DNA of 64,000 bases, from positions 868,001-932,000 of the forward strand of contig VSJF01000004.1 of assembly GCA_009739215.1 (NCBI GenBank). Reading direction: 5' to 3'. The notes beneath the pieces are model-generated. The model did not search any database. It was not told where the DNA came from and was given only the letters and a program-made list of their open reading frames with translations. This document shows positions 48,153 to 61,178 of the stretch, piece by piece. Numbering within the stretch: the first letter of the stretch is position 1; the number at the start of each line of letters is the position of its first letter. Source of the stretch: Floccularia luteovirens. Lineage: Eukaryota; Basidiomycota; Agaricomycetes; Agaricales; Squamanitaceae. The position numbers and the translations under genes are program-made.

Positions 48153-50719
48153 TCAAGCGACCTTCTTTTCTTCCTCCGAATGACTGTCACGCTCCCCAAG
48201 ATCTGCCGTTCCTCTACCCTCGTCGCTTTTATCCACACCTAATATCTTCATGGCCTCGGGTGATCCTGCAAGAGGTAAATTCTTGCGTAACGAGACTGCG
48301 ACTGGTGATACTCCCTCATTATGTGCAAGGGCAAATATAACGTCCATGTCTACCACATTGTTATGTGAGTCGCAATAGAAAATACTGCTCAAACACACCT
48401 TCCAATGATCGACCAGCCGTTTCTATTGAATAGAGGAATGAAAATGTTGCTTAGAGAAAATCTCGGTTGAATACTCACCAGGGAAGAAGAAATATACAGC
48501 CGGTATGATTATAGCGTTCAGTCCAGCAAATACTGAGAGTGATTTAATTGGTTATATGAAAATTAATTATTGTGAAGACATTACCAATGTAAGTTCCCCA
48601 AGATATGTTCTCAAATGATGGTCCAGTAATCATTACCACTAAGAAATTAAAAATCCAATTGCTCGCCTGAACATTATTCATTTTGTCAGTTTAGATCAGA
48701 ATTCAACCGCATACTCGACGCACCGTCGACAGAGCATTAGCAGGAGCTCTCATGCGTAATCCTACGATTTCTGCTGGCTATAGGGATCATGAAGAATTTA
48801 GCTAGTCTGTATGATGTCATTCTTACTTACATATAGCCAAGTCATCCCCAACCATCCAACTGCGAAGAAAGAGTTGAACACAAAGAGCAAAACAGCGCTC
48901 ACGACCCGGGCAGCAGAATTGTTGATACTACCAAGCACAGCAAGAAGCACCATTGTCAAAGTCTGTCCCACTGATCCAAAAATCATGAGTTTTCGACGTC
49001 CCACTCGTTCAATCAGCACGACGGCAATCCAAGACGCAAGAAAGTATTCTGTAGCATTGCAGCCAGCAATAATACGGGAATTGACGTCAGAGATCCCAAG
49101 ACGTTCAAATAATAGAGTCTAGAAAAAATATCAGCTATCAACAGGTAACCTCGGTAAGTGTTGGGATACATGCAGCATAATATGTTATGATATTAATTCC
49201 TGTGATCTGGAAGTTGGTTGAAATGCTTAGTGTTATATTTGGTGCTGTGGTAGTGAAAATCATGCCTGTTGGAAGCATTGAATTACGACACCTAAGGTTA
49301 CTCGACGGAAATTCTGGCTTCGACCTCCGGAAAAGAGCTCCGTAAGCGATGCTTTCTTGGGTTTGCGTAATTTTCCTGCACCCGTATATCTCTGATTAGG
49401 GTCAGCATCTTCGATTGCTACTGCTTCCTTGATTGCCAAAAATGTACGTCTAACTTCTGGATCAGAGGCAGGCTTGTCTTCCAATGCAGACACAACGGCC
49501 ATAGCTTCAGCTGGACGGTTTGCTTTCAAAAGCCTGGGTGGTAAACATGTCAACACTTAAGAATCAAACATACAAAAGTTGACAAACTCACCACCTTGGG
49601 GACTCAGGAAGCTAAACACCTGAAATTAAGCGAAAGATCGACACAAGGAAAATACACGTACTTTTCCAATGAAGATGATCATTATCAGTGCGAAGATTAT
49701 TTGAAGGGCTATCGGTACTCTCCATTGCGCGGAGGAACTTTTAGCCCAGAAACTATACGTACGCTTTCATTGAGAATCACGCATCCCAAAAGAGGAGAAC
49801 ATACTTACAGTGCAAAATCAATCCACTTGTGGAGAAAGATTTCTCAACCGGTATGGAAGTTACATAAATAGTGATAGACTCACGTATCTAACGTTTTCTT
49901 GATTTAGCTGACCCCTCAATCAATTCAGAGAAAAAAGTGACTTACGAGATCATAATACCAAAAGTGATCAGGCTACCTTCTATCATTATAAGGCTTCCTC
50001 GTCGGGCTGCAGGAGAACATTCTGCATGATAAGATGGGACAGTAGAAGTCTGGCGGCGTATTATTAAACTAAGAAATGATTCTTTCGCAATAAACACACA
50101 TTCAAGCCGTTTCCAAGCCCTGTGACGATACGGGCGACAATCATCTGCGCATAGGAGAATGACGTAGCTTGGAGAATTGCACCAATAATCATGATCACTC
50201 CGCCTAGAACTATAGTCCGACGCCGTCCTAATCGGTCTCCCACCCATAGATTGGATAAAGCACCTACAAGGCATCCAATTTCCTTGAATCTCTTCAGTCA
50301 GGACCACACTAGCCACTCTAATGAACACTTACATAGATAGCAACCAAGAAACTTTGCAAAGTCGCATGGTTCCTGTGTGCGTCTGTAACTACAACTTGAG
50401 GAAAGGTTTTCTCAAACTATTGAATAAGATTAATTCAATAGTTCTCGTGTGAGGTACAATAACAGCAAACCTGGTTTGCTGTTAATAACGAAGACATAAC
50501 GCCTTGGTCGTATCTTATATACGGATTTTAGTAATTTCACAGCTATGGAGAATCCATATCTCACCCAAACAGTGTGAACCCTGTCCCAGTCACAAACGCC
50601 AATGCTACCGTGAGTTTTCGGCCACGAAGGCTGAGCTTGTGTGACTCAACTTCCGACTCAAATTCTGGGGACAGGTATTGAGTTTCGGAGTTGACTTCTT
50701 CCTTCTCGAGGGGATGCAT
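48153..50719 (-). CDS. MFS sugar (hexose) transporter
   Basis: Twelve-span plasma-membrane sugar/proton symporter family. The ATG at 50719 starts a charged cytosolic head (MHPLEKEEVNSETQYLSPEF). The first span follows KLTVALAFVTGTGFTLF. Signature blocks: GALSNLWVGDRLGRRRTIVLGG (the GRR motif), ARIVTGLGNG, CSPAARRGSLI, SSAQWRVPIALQIIFAL, SPRWLLKANRPAEAMAVVSAL, VERVGRRKLMIFGS, WLGMTWLY and the end motif ETAGRSLEGV. The C-terminal tail (SHSEEEKKVA, TGA at 48153-48155) is cytosolic and acidic. At least ten short introns; most hydrophobic exons can be joined but not every junction was fixed. Substrate is inferred from family only. Confidence 0.85.
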
Positions 50720-51550
50720 CGTATTCTTTGATTCACTGTCAATAAGGGTTATGTTTATGCAAGAAGTGAGCGAAGGGTTGTTCGGTCGTAATCAAAATAT
50801 ACATGAGTAGCCTCATCCTTATGAACGAAACAGCAGTTGGAGTCACGCTCCGCTTAATAAAACTTTGCGGTTCTTTGATCCCAATGGTTCTTCAAAGTGT
50901 ATCAGATGACTGGTAGGTGCATAAATAGTCACACCGGCTGCTTATGCGCTCTATACAAACCGTGGTTCAGGAAGCTTGTACAAAAGTATACGGAGGAAAG
51001 GAAGACGTACTGGTCAAAGTAACTGCGGGATTACAATAATGCGTGTGCTTGAAAGATCCCAGTCCAAAGTCATAATGTCTATCCTGCCAATAAGCAGATA
51101 AAAGAATGCAGTTTCATGGCCGGTCTTCTGATAGCCGATGTGGGCATATGGCATTGTTGAAGGTTTTGAGCTAACCACATATCGTTCAAGCTGACGGAGT
51201 CAAAGATTTCAAAATAATAACGGAATGTGACACTTGAATTAGACTCATGTTTCAGACTCACTAGGACCTACAACAGAATTATAGCTACGTCTTCCACTTT
51301 CTCTTCAATGGTTGGCCACGCGTATAGGATTAAGAGTGCTTTACAATGCTTCCATTATTCTGTTATGGACTAACGAAATGATCGAGTAGATTTGTACGAC
51401 AGGTATTCCCACAAGAATCAAAGCATAGGGGAATAATCGCATAGATAGGCCATGAGCGATAATCGAAAGAGCATGATTTATGTCATGGAGCCCGTAAGGA
51501 TAAATATGATAGCTACAAACTGCCAGCAGAAGTGCGGTATGCAGTTTGTA
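50720..51550. other. Intergenic, 0.8 kb
   Basis: Upstream of the sugar transporter (-) and downstream of the UIM-motif gene (-). No gene or repeat recognised. The frame at 51079-51261 has no family resemblance. Confidence 0.5.
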
Positions 51551-54320
51551 TCAACCCCACTCGTCAGGTACAAATGGGGTAACCAATTCGTAGGTGTCCT
51601 CATTTCCTCCACTTTTACCCTTCTTGCTTGACTTTCCATTACGGCCAATGACCCGCTTGAATAGACCACCAACACTACTTCGTTCGGAGTTGCTTGGAGG
51701 ATTGTCATCAGTGCTCGGATAACATGTTTGCATCATCTTTGCGAGTTTTCGAAATTGGGATGAACTATCGCTCATGTGTCGACGAGAGTTATCCAATGCG
51801 GCTTGGAGATACATGGCCAGACTGGGAAATGAAATAGGCAATGTGGGATAGGGGACAGATTCTGTTGCAGGAATAGTGTATGTTTTAGACGTTTGATTGT
51901 CTGGACCACCAATGAGTAAATCAGGTATTGGTGAAAGTTTGAACGACCATGGAAGAACGTTAACGTTTGTTCCATCATATTTGAAACCAGACAGTGCTGT
52001 ACGAGGGACTTGTTGATCAATTGCAAACCAAAGTATTGTATGCCAATCTTCAGAGAAGATGTTGGGCTATATGTTTCAGTTATATAAGATTGTTTTTGAG
52101 GGAAACACATGATTGGCCTCTTACTTTTACAAACTGAACTACAGTACGAAGCCGCAAGTCGGTTCTCGATATTGCCAGTGCTTCCACAGTGGGCTCAAAC
52201 CTGGTGCCACTCAGTCTCGCCATTAATTTGAGCATATGTCGCCAGCTTGGGGCCTTGAGGTGCAGTGGAGGACATCTACCAATGGGCAATGATATGATAT
52301 TAGGTATTGGGTCTTGCATAGGAACCTTATCCAATGTCATTTTCGGAGGAATAAACCCGATCGCTAGGAACATTCAATCAAACAGGATGCAAAGTAACAA
52401 CCATTTTTGTACGTACAAACACCCAAAAGGAGATCAGTGTCCAAAAAATGGTTAAGGTTGGTCATGCTGGGACTCGGACTTGGCGGAGGATTCAACCTGT
52501 CAGCAGAGCTTGGGCTGGGGGTAGGATTTAATGATAATGTAGGCTTAGGGCTATTGATGGTCTGAGATTCTGCTTCATTGCGGTTTTGGGGGGGTTCCGA
52601 CGTTAATGGCCTGAGGGTTGGATGGAGATTAGATCGAGCATCTTGGTTTGAAAGCTCTTCAATGCGTCCAGTATTTGTGGATATTGTGTTAGACCTGAGG
52701 TCGAGTGAAGGATATGGATTAATGACAACAGCCGGGGTTTCGGCATTACGGTCTTGCCTCGGTGAGGTTGGAGATGTCAGGGATTCAATATAAGATGGCA
52801 GTCGATTTGGAGTATTGTCGGGTGATACTCGGGATGACTTAGTACTGAATGATGAGCTACGAGATGTTGAGCCATGTAGGTCTGAGCCTTCCCAAGATTC
52901 AGTAGGCTGGGGATGAGAATAATCACCGTCTATATTATGGGAGTAATTAGAAAGAGGTGTGTGAAATGCATAACTACTCATCACCTTTTGACATATCGGG
53001 GGACTGTGGTTGACTATTCCTTTCATACCCATAATTTGAGTCTGAATTATTCTGTTGTCCATTTCCTGTGGGTTTGGAATATTTGGGGGTTTGCTGCAAT
53101 GTATCATATTGTGCAGTGTTATGGCACATTTCATCCGTTTTCTGGTTATCCAGTTTGGTAGCAATCTCGGGTGATGGCAAGCCTGGAATTCGCCATTTGT
53201 CATATCGCCCCAACTCTCCAAGTAAAGGAGGTGTCGTGGTGGGGAAGGTAATTTGAGGGGTTGAGTTTGATGGGGCCTCGTCCTTGAGGACAGGCCCAGG
53301 AATGTGAACATCTTGCTGCCCGGTTAATGCTCCAGAGAACGTGGAAGGTCCAGGCTTATCATCAGGTACATAACCTGCCCCTTGGAACGTATTGTATGTG
53401 ATGACGGGCTTCAATGATTCAGCCAGTGCTCTCGCCAAATCTTCTTCTTCTCTATTCGCAAGTTGCTCTAGATGCAGTCGTTGATTCACGGATTCGGACT
53501 GAGACAATGCGAGTGCAAGGGCAAGGTCATCTTCCCCATGATCACCTTCAGGACTAGCCACTTCTTCTGTTATGGGTTGGAAAGGTGGGAGAGGATTAGT
53601 TAGCGCTTGCGGGTCTGATGACAAAGAAGCTGTGGGAATCTGTATTTGGGGCTGTAGAGGTCCATCTTGAGGAAACAGCTGGGGAGGTCGTGGAGGTCGT
53701 GGAGGTAGCGATGATTGCGGTTGTGGTGGGGTTAGAGGGGGGCGTGGCGGTGGTGCCGGGGGAGATAAATTCAGACTTGCTGTTATTGCTGAAAGACCTT
53801 CATTCGAAGAATACGGTTTAGGTGGCACTGGAGGTCGAAGAGATGCCAGCGACCTATGTCGCTGCATATCTGCACGAGAAATGATTGTGATAGGGGACGT
53901 CGAAGGGGGAACATGTCGTGGTGCACTTTGTTGAAAATACATCTGAGCTGACTGAGGATTCTCTGAGAACTGACGGATCGTCCCATTCATTTGTGGAGTA
54001 CTCATAAAGAATATGTTGGAACTATGTACTGTGTGAGGGCCATGGGTAGGGTCGAGTACACGATATTCAGACGGGAGCGGGGGCAGGGTATCTCGCACAG
54101 GAATGCCTTGTGCTGTCATGCTTGTAGCTCGAAGTGGTACGCTGCGGTCCATCTCTGACGGCCTATTGGTTAATGGCGGAATAGTACGCCATGATCCTGA
54201 AAAATGTGGTGGACCGAGTGGAAGGAACAGGCAAGCAGTGCAATTGAGGAACCTTTGTCAACTTCACCTGGCATGTTCAAGTAAACAAGGAAACTCACGC
54301 GGAGGCATATTGCTTGCCAT
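51551..54320 (-). CDS. Proline-rich protein with two UIM-like motifs
   Basis: Not a family I can name. The ATG at 54320 starts a short exon (MASNMPP) spliced to RSWRTIPPLTNRPSEMDRSV. The first half is Pro-rich with poly-Pro blocks (PPAPPPRPPLTPPQP, SLPPRPPRPP), possible SH3 or WW ligands. At roughly residue 240 come two helices, EDDLALALALSQSES and EEEDLARALAESLKP, spaced about 15 residues apart; both fit the ubiquitin-interacting motif (acidic patch, then AxxxS). The middle is Ser/Pro-rich and disordered. The C-terminal 250 residues look folded (IGFIPPKMTLDKVPMQD, WRHMLKLMARLSGTRFEPT, DWHTILWFAIDQQVP) and end FVPDEWG at TGA 51551-51553. An adaptor for ubiquitinated cargo is a reasonable guess, not shown. 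Confidence 0.8.
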
Positions 54321-54861
54321 ATCCGTTCAACACACGATTAACCAGTGTGTGTTCTGGAGTTTCAGCCAGTTGCGTTGGTGATGTGAAGGGAAGGTCTCAA
54401 TAAATATTACTTAGAAACAGAAACGCTCAGAAGAAGATATGTCAATGTTGGACAGCGTTCTCAGTGTTATATTTTAGGGATGATTGTTAATCGATATCAC
54501 CCGTGAGCGTCAGTGGGCGCTTCTAATAAGCTAACAATATAACCTAACATGGCCACTCAGCGCTTCGGCAACAGAGGGTCCCAAGGCTGGTTTCCATTGT
54601 GCAAGAGAGAACATAGGGTAAGGGAGTGTATCTATTGAATTACAATGCAGAAATGGTAGGGGAAATGCTGATGAATAGTTTGTATGTATGAAGAATGGAT
54701 CAACGAAAAAAGATGTGATGCGTGTGAATGCATTTCAAAGCGACTGGAGATATGATGGACATGAGTGTGAAGCAAGAACAGTTAGAGAAAACGTTTTGAT
54801 GAAGTTTTTGCGAAATATCAGGTACGGACGTAAAGGGAGAAACGCAAATGATATGGTCCGT
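54321..54861. other. Intergenic, UIM protein / RIM15
   Basis: About 540 bases; no gene. It carries the promoter of the UIM-motif gene and the 3' region of RIM15, both on the minus strand. Confidence 0.5.
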
Positions 54862-57800
54862 TTATGAGACGGGATGCGATGTAGTGACTTTTGCGTTTCC
54901 GGATCCACCTTGCAATGTTGAAGTTTTGAAACCAAGTTGGCGCATAACCGCTGATAAGCGCAAAGTCAATACCTACATGTTACGTTTGTGATATTGAAAC
55001 AACTGACCTAGAAGATCGGCCTTCTGTAACGGTTTTGAAAGTGACGCAGTAAAGATGTTGCTTGATTCACTGGGATCAGTTCCGCTATATGCACTGACAG
55101 CGATTATGGGGGTATTGGTATTTTTACTGTTTGTACTCTTGATGTATCTGGCAGCACCCTCGCCATCCACTTCAACATAGTTAGCATATATAAAGCTGAT
55201 GTTAACACTTAAATTGCTTACAAACTGGCATGTGGAGGTCCATTAAGATACAATCAAATTCTAGGAAATTCATCAAGACATTGCCGATTATAGCGAGATA
55301 AAAACATACTGATGTCACCCATTGCAACACTAATAGCTTCTGAGCCATCCGCAACCACGATGCAGCGACAACCGAGTCGAATTAGCAATGTTTCAATAAT
55401 CTTAGCTGTTATAGGATTATCTTCCGCAAGGAGGCAGGTAACAACACGGTCATTAAAATCTGGAGCTTTCCGCAAATCGATAGAATGAACAGAAGATGGT
55501 GGGGTCGTTGTAGTCTCATGCTGACTCCCGTAACCTGCAGACGAGTTCCAATTTTCAGATCCGGAACCATCCCCGGTACTCGACACTGATGCGGTACGCA
55601 GGCGGCTAGGAGTCGAATTCCGTCGATCACCACCTTCCAAATAATTAAGCTTGAAGCGCTCCACAGCACCGTATTCTGACGGTTTTCGGACATGATTATT
55701 GGCCCCACCAGGAGCAGGAGGAATCATACTCGTCCGAGAAGGTGACGAAGCAATGGAAGATGTAGACGTTGCAGGAGAAGGAGGGTTTTGAGGCATATTT
55801 TTTACATCCATCGAAGTGATAACGCTTGGGGGCTTTTTGATGCGCTGAGATATACTACGTTTCCGCTGGTGAGGTAAAGGTTCTGTGAGAGCATGTGAAA
55901 TAGGAGCCATTTGATCTGTCTTCAGTTTGCGAATAACATCGTCGTTCGCCTGCTTCAGTACTGGCAAGTTTTTGAAACTGAATGACCCAAAATCATCACT
56001 ACTTGATGAAGCATTGTCTTTATGTAGACCGATTGAAACAGGAAGAGAGGCTGGGGGAAGACTTGGATTACCCAGGGGACTGTCAAGCCCAGTAGTGAGT
56101 GCAACCTGATCGTCATCATGGAATAACTGTGGTATAGCGCCACGAGGATCAAAGTAATCCGTAGATTCTGGGTCTGTGACTTGAGGAATAAAGACCGCTT
56201 CTGTAGTAGTGACCTTGTCCCAGTCAATGCCCGCGAAGAACGGATGTCTCTTGACTTCGTCTGCTCCTCTGGATCCCAACCTTTCGCTTGGATCGAGGGT
56301 CATCAATGCCTTCATAAAGTCGCGTGCTTCTGGAGTAAATTCGATCCAATCCTCATGCCATTCGACATGGCCTGAGAGAATGTTCTCGAAAACTTTCTCG
56401 GGATTTTCGGCGTGAAATGGTGGGATTCCGTACAAAAATTCATAGGTAATGACACCGAGAGCCCACTATATTGATATACGTAGTGTGAGCTCACGGATGA
56501 AACAAATATAGGTACTATACGAACCCAATCGACAGCAGCGTCATCTCCGCGAAGCCCGAGAATAGTTTCAGGAGCAAGATAGTCTGGTGTACCCACAAAT
56601 TTCTGCTCTCCAGGCGGGGTTCCACCTCCACCAGAATTAGAATGGGAGCGGAGGTCAGTCGTCAGTTCAGTGGCAAAGGATTGTAGAGGGCTATCGTTTG
56701 GTTTGCCACTTCGTCGATGGTTGAATCCGGACAATGATTCTGAGCCGCTTGATTCACTGATATCATCTGTGGGAGGCAGATAAGGGCTGTTTCCTTGGCG
56801 GGGAACCACATTTGTTCTTTGAGTGAAATACGAACCTCCTCCAGGACCTTCTGGATAAATAAGAGGAGAAGATAAGTAAGCAGAATCTATGGATGGCGGT
56901 CTTGACCGAGAACTATATCGTGTGTGCGTCCGAGGAATCATTTGAGCTTCGCGGGTCTGACGGCCAAGAAGACCAATTCTACTCAATCCAAAGTCAGTTA
57001 GTTTTAAGTGTCCATGTTGATCAATTAGCAGGTTGTCTGGCTTCAGGTCACTGAGAGCAAGAGTAAGCGACGGAGCTTGGAATATTTCATTCATTGCTTA
57101 CCGATGTACAACTCCACGCTGATGAAGATATTCCAATCCAAGGACGACTTCGGCAATATAATTCTTTGTCCACTCTTCTGGCAAGCAACCGAGGGATTTG
57201 ATCAGAGCCGCGCAATCGCCACCGTTTAGATACTCCATGACCAGGTAAAGGTTTTCCTTACTCTGAAATGTGAAGTATAATTTAGCAACAAAAGGTGACT
57301 CGGCTTGCTTCATGAGGATCATTCGTTCAGCCTTGACATTTGTGATTTGATTCTTCGCTATCATGTCGGCCTTTTTCAGAACCTTGATGGCATAGTAATC
57401 CCCAGTAACTTTCTTTTTCGCTAGGAACACCGAACCGAACGCGCCTTTACTGATGGGTTTGATAATGTCGAAGTCCTTGATCGAAGTCGGTGTTGTACGT
57501 GAAAGAGGAGTGGCTGATGGTTGTCTTGGGGACAATGGACCAGAGGGACTCATTATTTGCTGGGCAGCAGTTGAGTGCCGCCTGTGACTCCGTTTCGTGG
57601 ATGGTTCGCGAGTGAGACTACTAACACCGTCACGTGGTATAACACGCGGTGAGGCTGGAGGGGTAACAACAAACTTAGGCTCAAGAAGGTTCTGGGTTGA
57701 CTTGTGCGTCTTGATCGTCAAGGAGGTGGGCGCTTCATCAAGTGACATGTGTGGCATTGTTTCTTCAGTTGATGTGGAGGCTACAATTGGTGCTGCAAGA

Positions 57801-60780
57801 GCGAGGGGAGAAGAAATCGATGACGGTGTTGAAGACCTAGTATGTAATGACTGGCGGGGAAAGACAGGTATTGAGGGTGGAGGGAATGGGATGTTCATGG
57901 GCCGCGATTCAGTACTAAGGGGAATGAAGGGGATTGGAGACAAAGACGCCATGGGAGTTGGATCCGAAGACGCGTCGCTGTTATATACATATTCAGGGTT
58001 CGCACTAGAGTGAACATCTACTCCTTCACCAGGAGGATTACCACCTTCTTCTTCGTCTTCGCTGCAGCTTTCACTGTCAGATTCATTAACAGTAGCTAGG
58101 ACACCTTCGACTCTTTCTTGCCATTCATGCCAGATCTTTTCTGCGTAGCGTATCGTATTTTGCATCCGTACCACGTTGTCAATCTTCTGTCTCATGACCC
58201 GTTCGGTATCTTGTACAAGTTGTCCAAGAGCTGCATCCTCAGTGCTAGGCTTTGACCAGTTACGGATCTGCGATATCTTTCGCTCTGAACCAGGAGAAAG
58301 TAACCGTTGACGCTCAATCGGCTCCTTAGCTTCTTCATCTTTGAGGGATGGCATAGAGATCTCTGAAGCTACCTGTAAAATATCTTCTAATTGATCTAGA
58401 AGACGTTTTTGCATTCTTTTGACACCAAATCGTTGCATCTTGTTCGCTCGGAATAACTGGAGAGGGGAAGACACGATAGGAGAACTGGAGGGTGTAAATA
58501 TCTGCATACCGCGATATTCAGGAATGGCTGCTGGCGACGACCGGTCTATTGAAACAAGAAGGTCACGGATCGTGTTCCGCAGTTCAGCAATAGATTCGTT
58601 GCATTCCACAATCTCTGCCTCAATACGGTGCGTTTCTGCGCATGTCTCGCTGTGCTTTTCGAAGTACCATTGGGGTATCTGGCATTCACAGATGCGACAC
58701 AAGATCGGGTCAACAGAGATTGGTTGGGTAAAGGGGAAGGGCTCCTGTCCGGGTTGTGCTTCTTCAAAGTGGGCTTTAATAGTCGAAGCAGGTTCTGGGG
58801 CAAGATCATCGGCTTCCAGATTGATGGACGGGGTATCATGCTCATAGCGCGCCGGAGCAATCGGTTTAACGACCCACATGGTGTGTGAGGGCTGGCCATC
58901 CTCTCGGTCAATCATGAGCATCCCCTTGGCCTCCATCTGCTGATATAGAGTACTAGCAGAAGGATCACGCTCAAAGCTTGGTTCGATCTGTAATTTGAAT
59001 CTAACTTCGACTGTATGCGAATCATCATCTTGGAGTCTCTGAGTCGCTTCTTTGAAAACGCCCCAATCGCTCGGATAGAGCATATCTGATATTCGTGTTC
59101 CGGCCAGCTCCTCAGGTTCAGTACTGTAAAAAATCACGTTAGAGACTTGCATGACATAGACTAAGGACCAAGTTACCCAACGACCATTCTCCAGGCATGG
59201 TTCAACCAGATGAAATGATCACCGTCAAGGCTCAGCTCCATAACGATATTCTGGTTCTGAGCTGTCTCGGCTTGAAGGCGTAACCTCTCCGTTGCCAACA
59301 CGCGCGCAGACTCAGTATTCCCAGAGACTTTTGCAGAAGAACTTTTTGAATGTAGATCAGCAGCAGGTTGTAAAGTATGAGCCACTGGAAAGTCCTTTTG
59401 CTGTTCATCCCTGGATTTACGGCTCTGGCTTGATGTTTTGATCATCCTATGTTTATCATCATCGTCATTGAGTTTGAAGTTCTCCAACTCGGGGTCCAGA
59501 TGTTGCGGTGGTGATTGACTTGGCAAACGATCATCGACAGGTTTTGTTACGAATGTTAAAGGTTCATCTTGCTCATCATCGTTTTCATCAAAGTTCCAGA
59601 ATTGCTTCTCAGCTTCCCACCATTCCACCACTCGGCTGAGGCTAGCTACGGCCAGAAGAACCTGTACATACCAATTCCTCCCATGCCAATCAGGATGCTC
59701 GTCCCACGTTTTCCCAATGTTCTGGACTCGTTGGACGAGGGACTCACATATCTTGGGCTGGCATGTAAGTTGAGGGATGGTCATTTCGGTTATGTCTGTA
59801 GCAACGGCAATAATATCATAGAGGGCGGTCATTATCGGATCAACAGGGTCATCGACAAGAATTCTGGATGAGCGGCGGTTGGCGGGTGAACCTCCGGACG
59901 ACATGTAGTCAGAGAAGCTGCCATGTGTTGAGAGAGGTGGCAGTGGAGAACGTGAGCGTGACGTGGATCGCGAGCTGTGCCCTGAACGCGGGGGTCGTGT
60001 GGGCAAATGGATCGTACGTGAAAGCCTGCGAGACGAGGCACCACCAGATCCCCATGATGATGGTATTGTGCTGGCGTTTGTCTGTCTCCTAGTTAACGGA
60101 GCCTCGGGTAGCATGACAGTAGATGATGAAGGACTAGATGTAATAGCACTTGAAGACATAGATGAACTCAGAGGCTTGTCCCAAGGAGCTGTTTCCCGCC
60201 TACGAAGGGTAGCAGGGCTTGCATGTTGTGATGCTGAAGAGGCTATATGAAGACCGGGTGAAGAATAAGAATGTGTTAGAGATTGTGTATGGCGAGAATT
60301 ATCCTTTGCCTGATACGCACGGTGTCGACTGTGGCGATTATACTCGACTTCTGCCTCATAGCCACCATCTGAGCTATATTCATCCAACTGCGAAATGGTG
60401 CCAAATTCTGTGGGTTGGAGACCAAATGCATCTCTAAGATGGTCCGAATCGCCCACCTGGGAATCACGGTCGCGATCTGTATCCCTGCGGTCTCGAAACT
60501 CACGTTCTGTTTCGTGATCGCCTTCCCTTAGTCTTTCCTCAAAAAAAGCGGTGATGTTGTTGGTGACACGCTGGAGCTCTTTATCACATTCTGCTTTTGC
60601 AGCCTTGAGACGACGGGTGACATGACGTCTGACGAAAGGCATTGAGACAGTATTTGACCCGGATCCATGAGAACTGGAAGTGCTGTTTTGAGATTGGATT
60701 GGGATAGGAGAAAGAACTGCTTCTGGCTTGAAAACGAGGGGACTAGGAGGCTGCCTACGCAGATAGCCAGAATCCGACAT
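54862..60780 (-). CDS. RIM15: Rim15-type PAS / protein kinase / receiver protein
   Basis: Large AGC-type Ser/Thr kinase of the Rim15 / S. pombe Cek1-Ppk18 group, controlling entry into quiescence downstream of TOR and PKA. ATG at 60780 (MSDSGYLRR). Order of parts: family helix RRLKAAKAECDKELQRV; Ser-rich linker; PAS-like region ending HFIWLNHAWRMVVG spliced to TEPEELAGTRISDMLYPSDW; zinc-binding C2HC patch CRICECQIPQWYFEKHSETC; long disordered stretch; kinase domain (ISKGAFGSVFLAKKK, YAIKVLKK, LVMEYLNGGDC, VVHRDLKPDNLL, LTDFGLSR, an insert of about 120 residues, then FVGTPDYLAPE); C-terminal receiver (LLAEDNPITAKI, CILMDLHMPV with the phospho-acceptor Asp, IIAVSAYSG, SKPLQKADLL). Stop TAA 54862-54864. 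All key kinase and receiver residues are present. Well over 1,500 residues. Confidence 0.93.
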
Positions 60781-61178
60781 GGAAACGGCGTAGCAGTAGA
60801 GGGGGAGATTTAGGAGTTGATTAGAGACAGCGTTGAGACGATGTCCCTACAGCTGGGGAATGGGGTGAGCGATGGAAACAGGCGATGAAGGAGTTAGGAG
60901 AGAAATAAGGTAAGGGATGGAGTGGACATGGAAGAGGAGGAGGCGAATGGCGAAAGCCAAGCTCGACGGTCACGCTCATACGCGGTGCACAACATAATAT
61001 TATTATTTAATTTATTATTTATTTATTTAAGACTTTACCTTCATACATAATGAAGATCCACGGGGTCTCTACGGATTCAATCTACCTCGGTTATCTCCGA
61101 TGGGAATTTTTCACGGAACCCCTTGCCGTCGTCTCCTCACTGCAAGTCTGGCCATCTTCCACTGCCTCACCTAGACAC
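60781..61178. promoter_or_regulatory. Divergent intergenic, RIM15 / mS18
   Basis: About 400 bases between divergent starts. A run of A/T tetramer repeats (ATTATTTAATTTATTATTT-like) lies at about 60990-61030. An in-frame ATG at 61050 could lengthen the ribosomal protein, but the start at 61179 gives a better mitochondrial presequence. Confidence 0.5.

Noticed and set aside
52364..53311. Separate gene at 52364-53311 on the minus strand
   Set aside because: Its upstream half is out of frame with the UIM-protein exon, while the downstream half joins that exon by a short intron near 52930-52980; it is one gene.
57597..58013. Plus-strand frame opposite RIM15, and similar ones at 58419-58888 and 59569-60250
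   Set aside because: Antisense shadows of the Ser/Pro-rich linker of RIM15; they have no family resemblance and no splice-supported extension.
60985..61030. A/T repeat upstream of the mitochondrial S18 gene as an origin or scaffold site
   Set aside because: Short AT-rich runs are common in fungal promoters and nothing else supports a special role.
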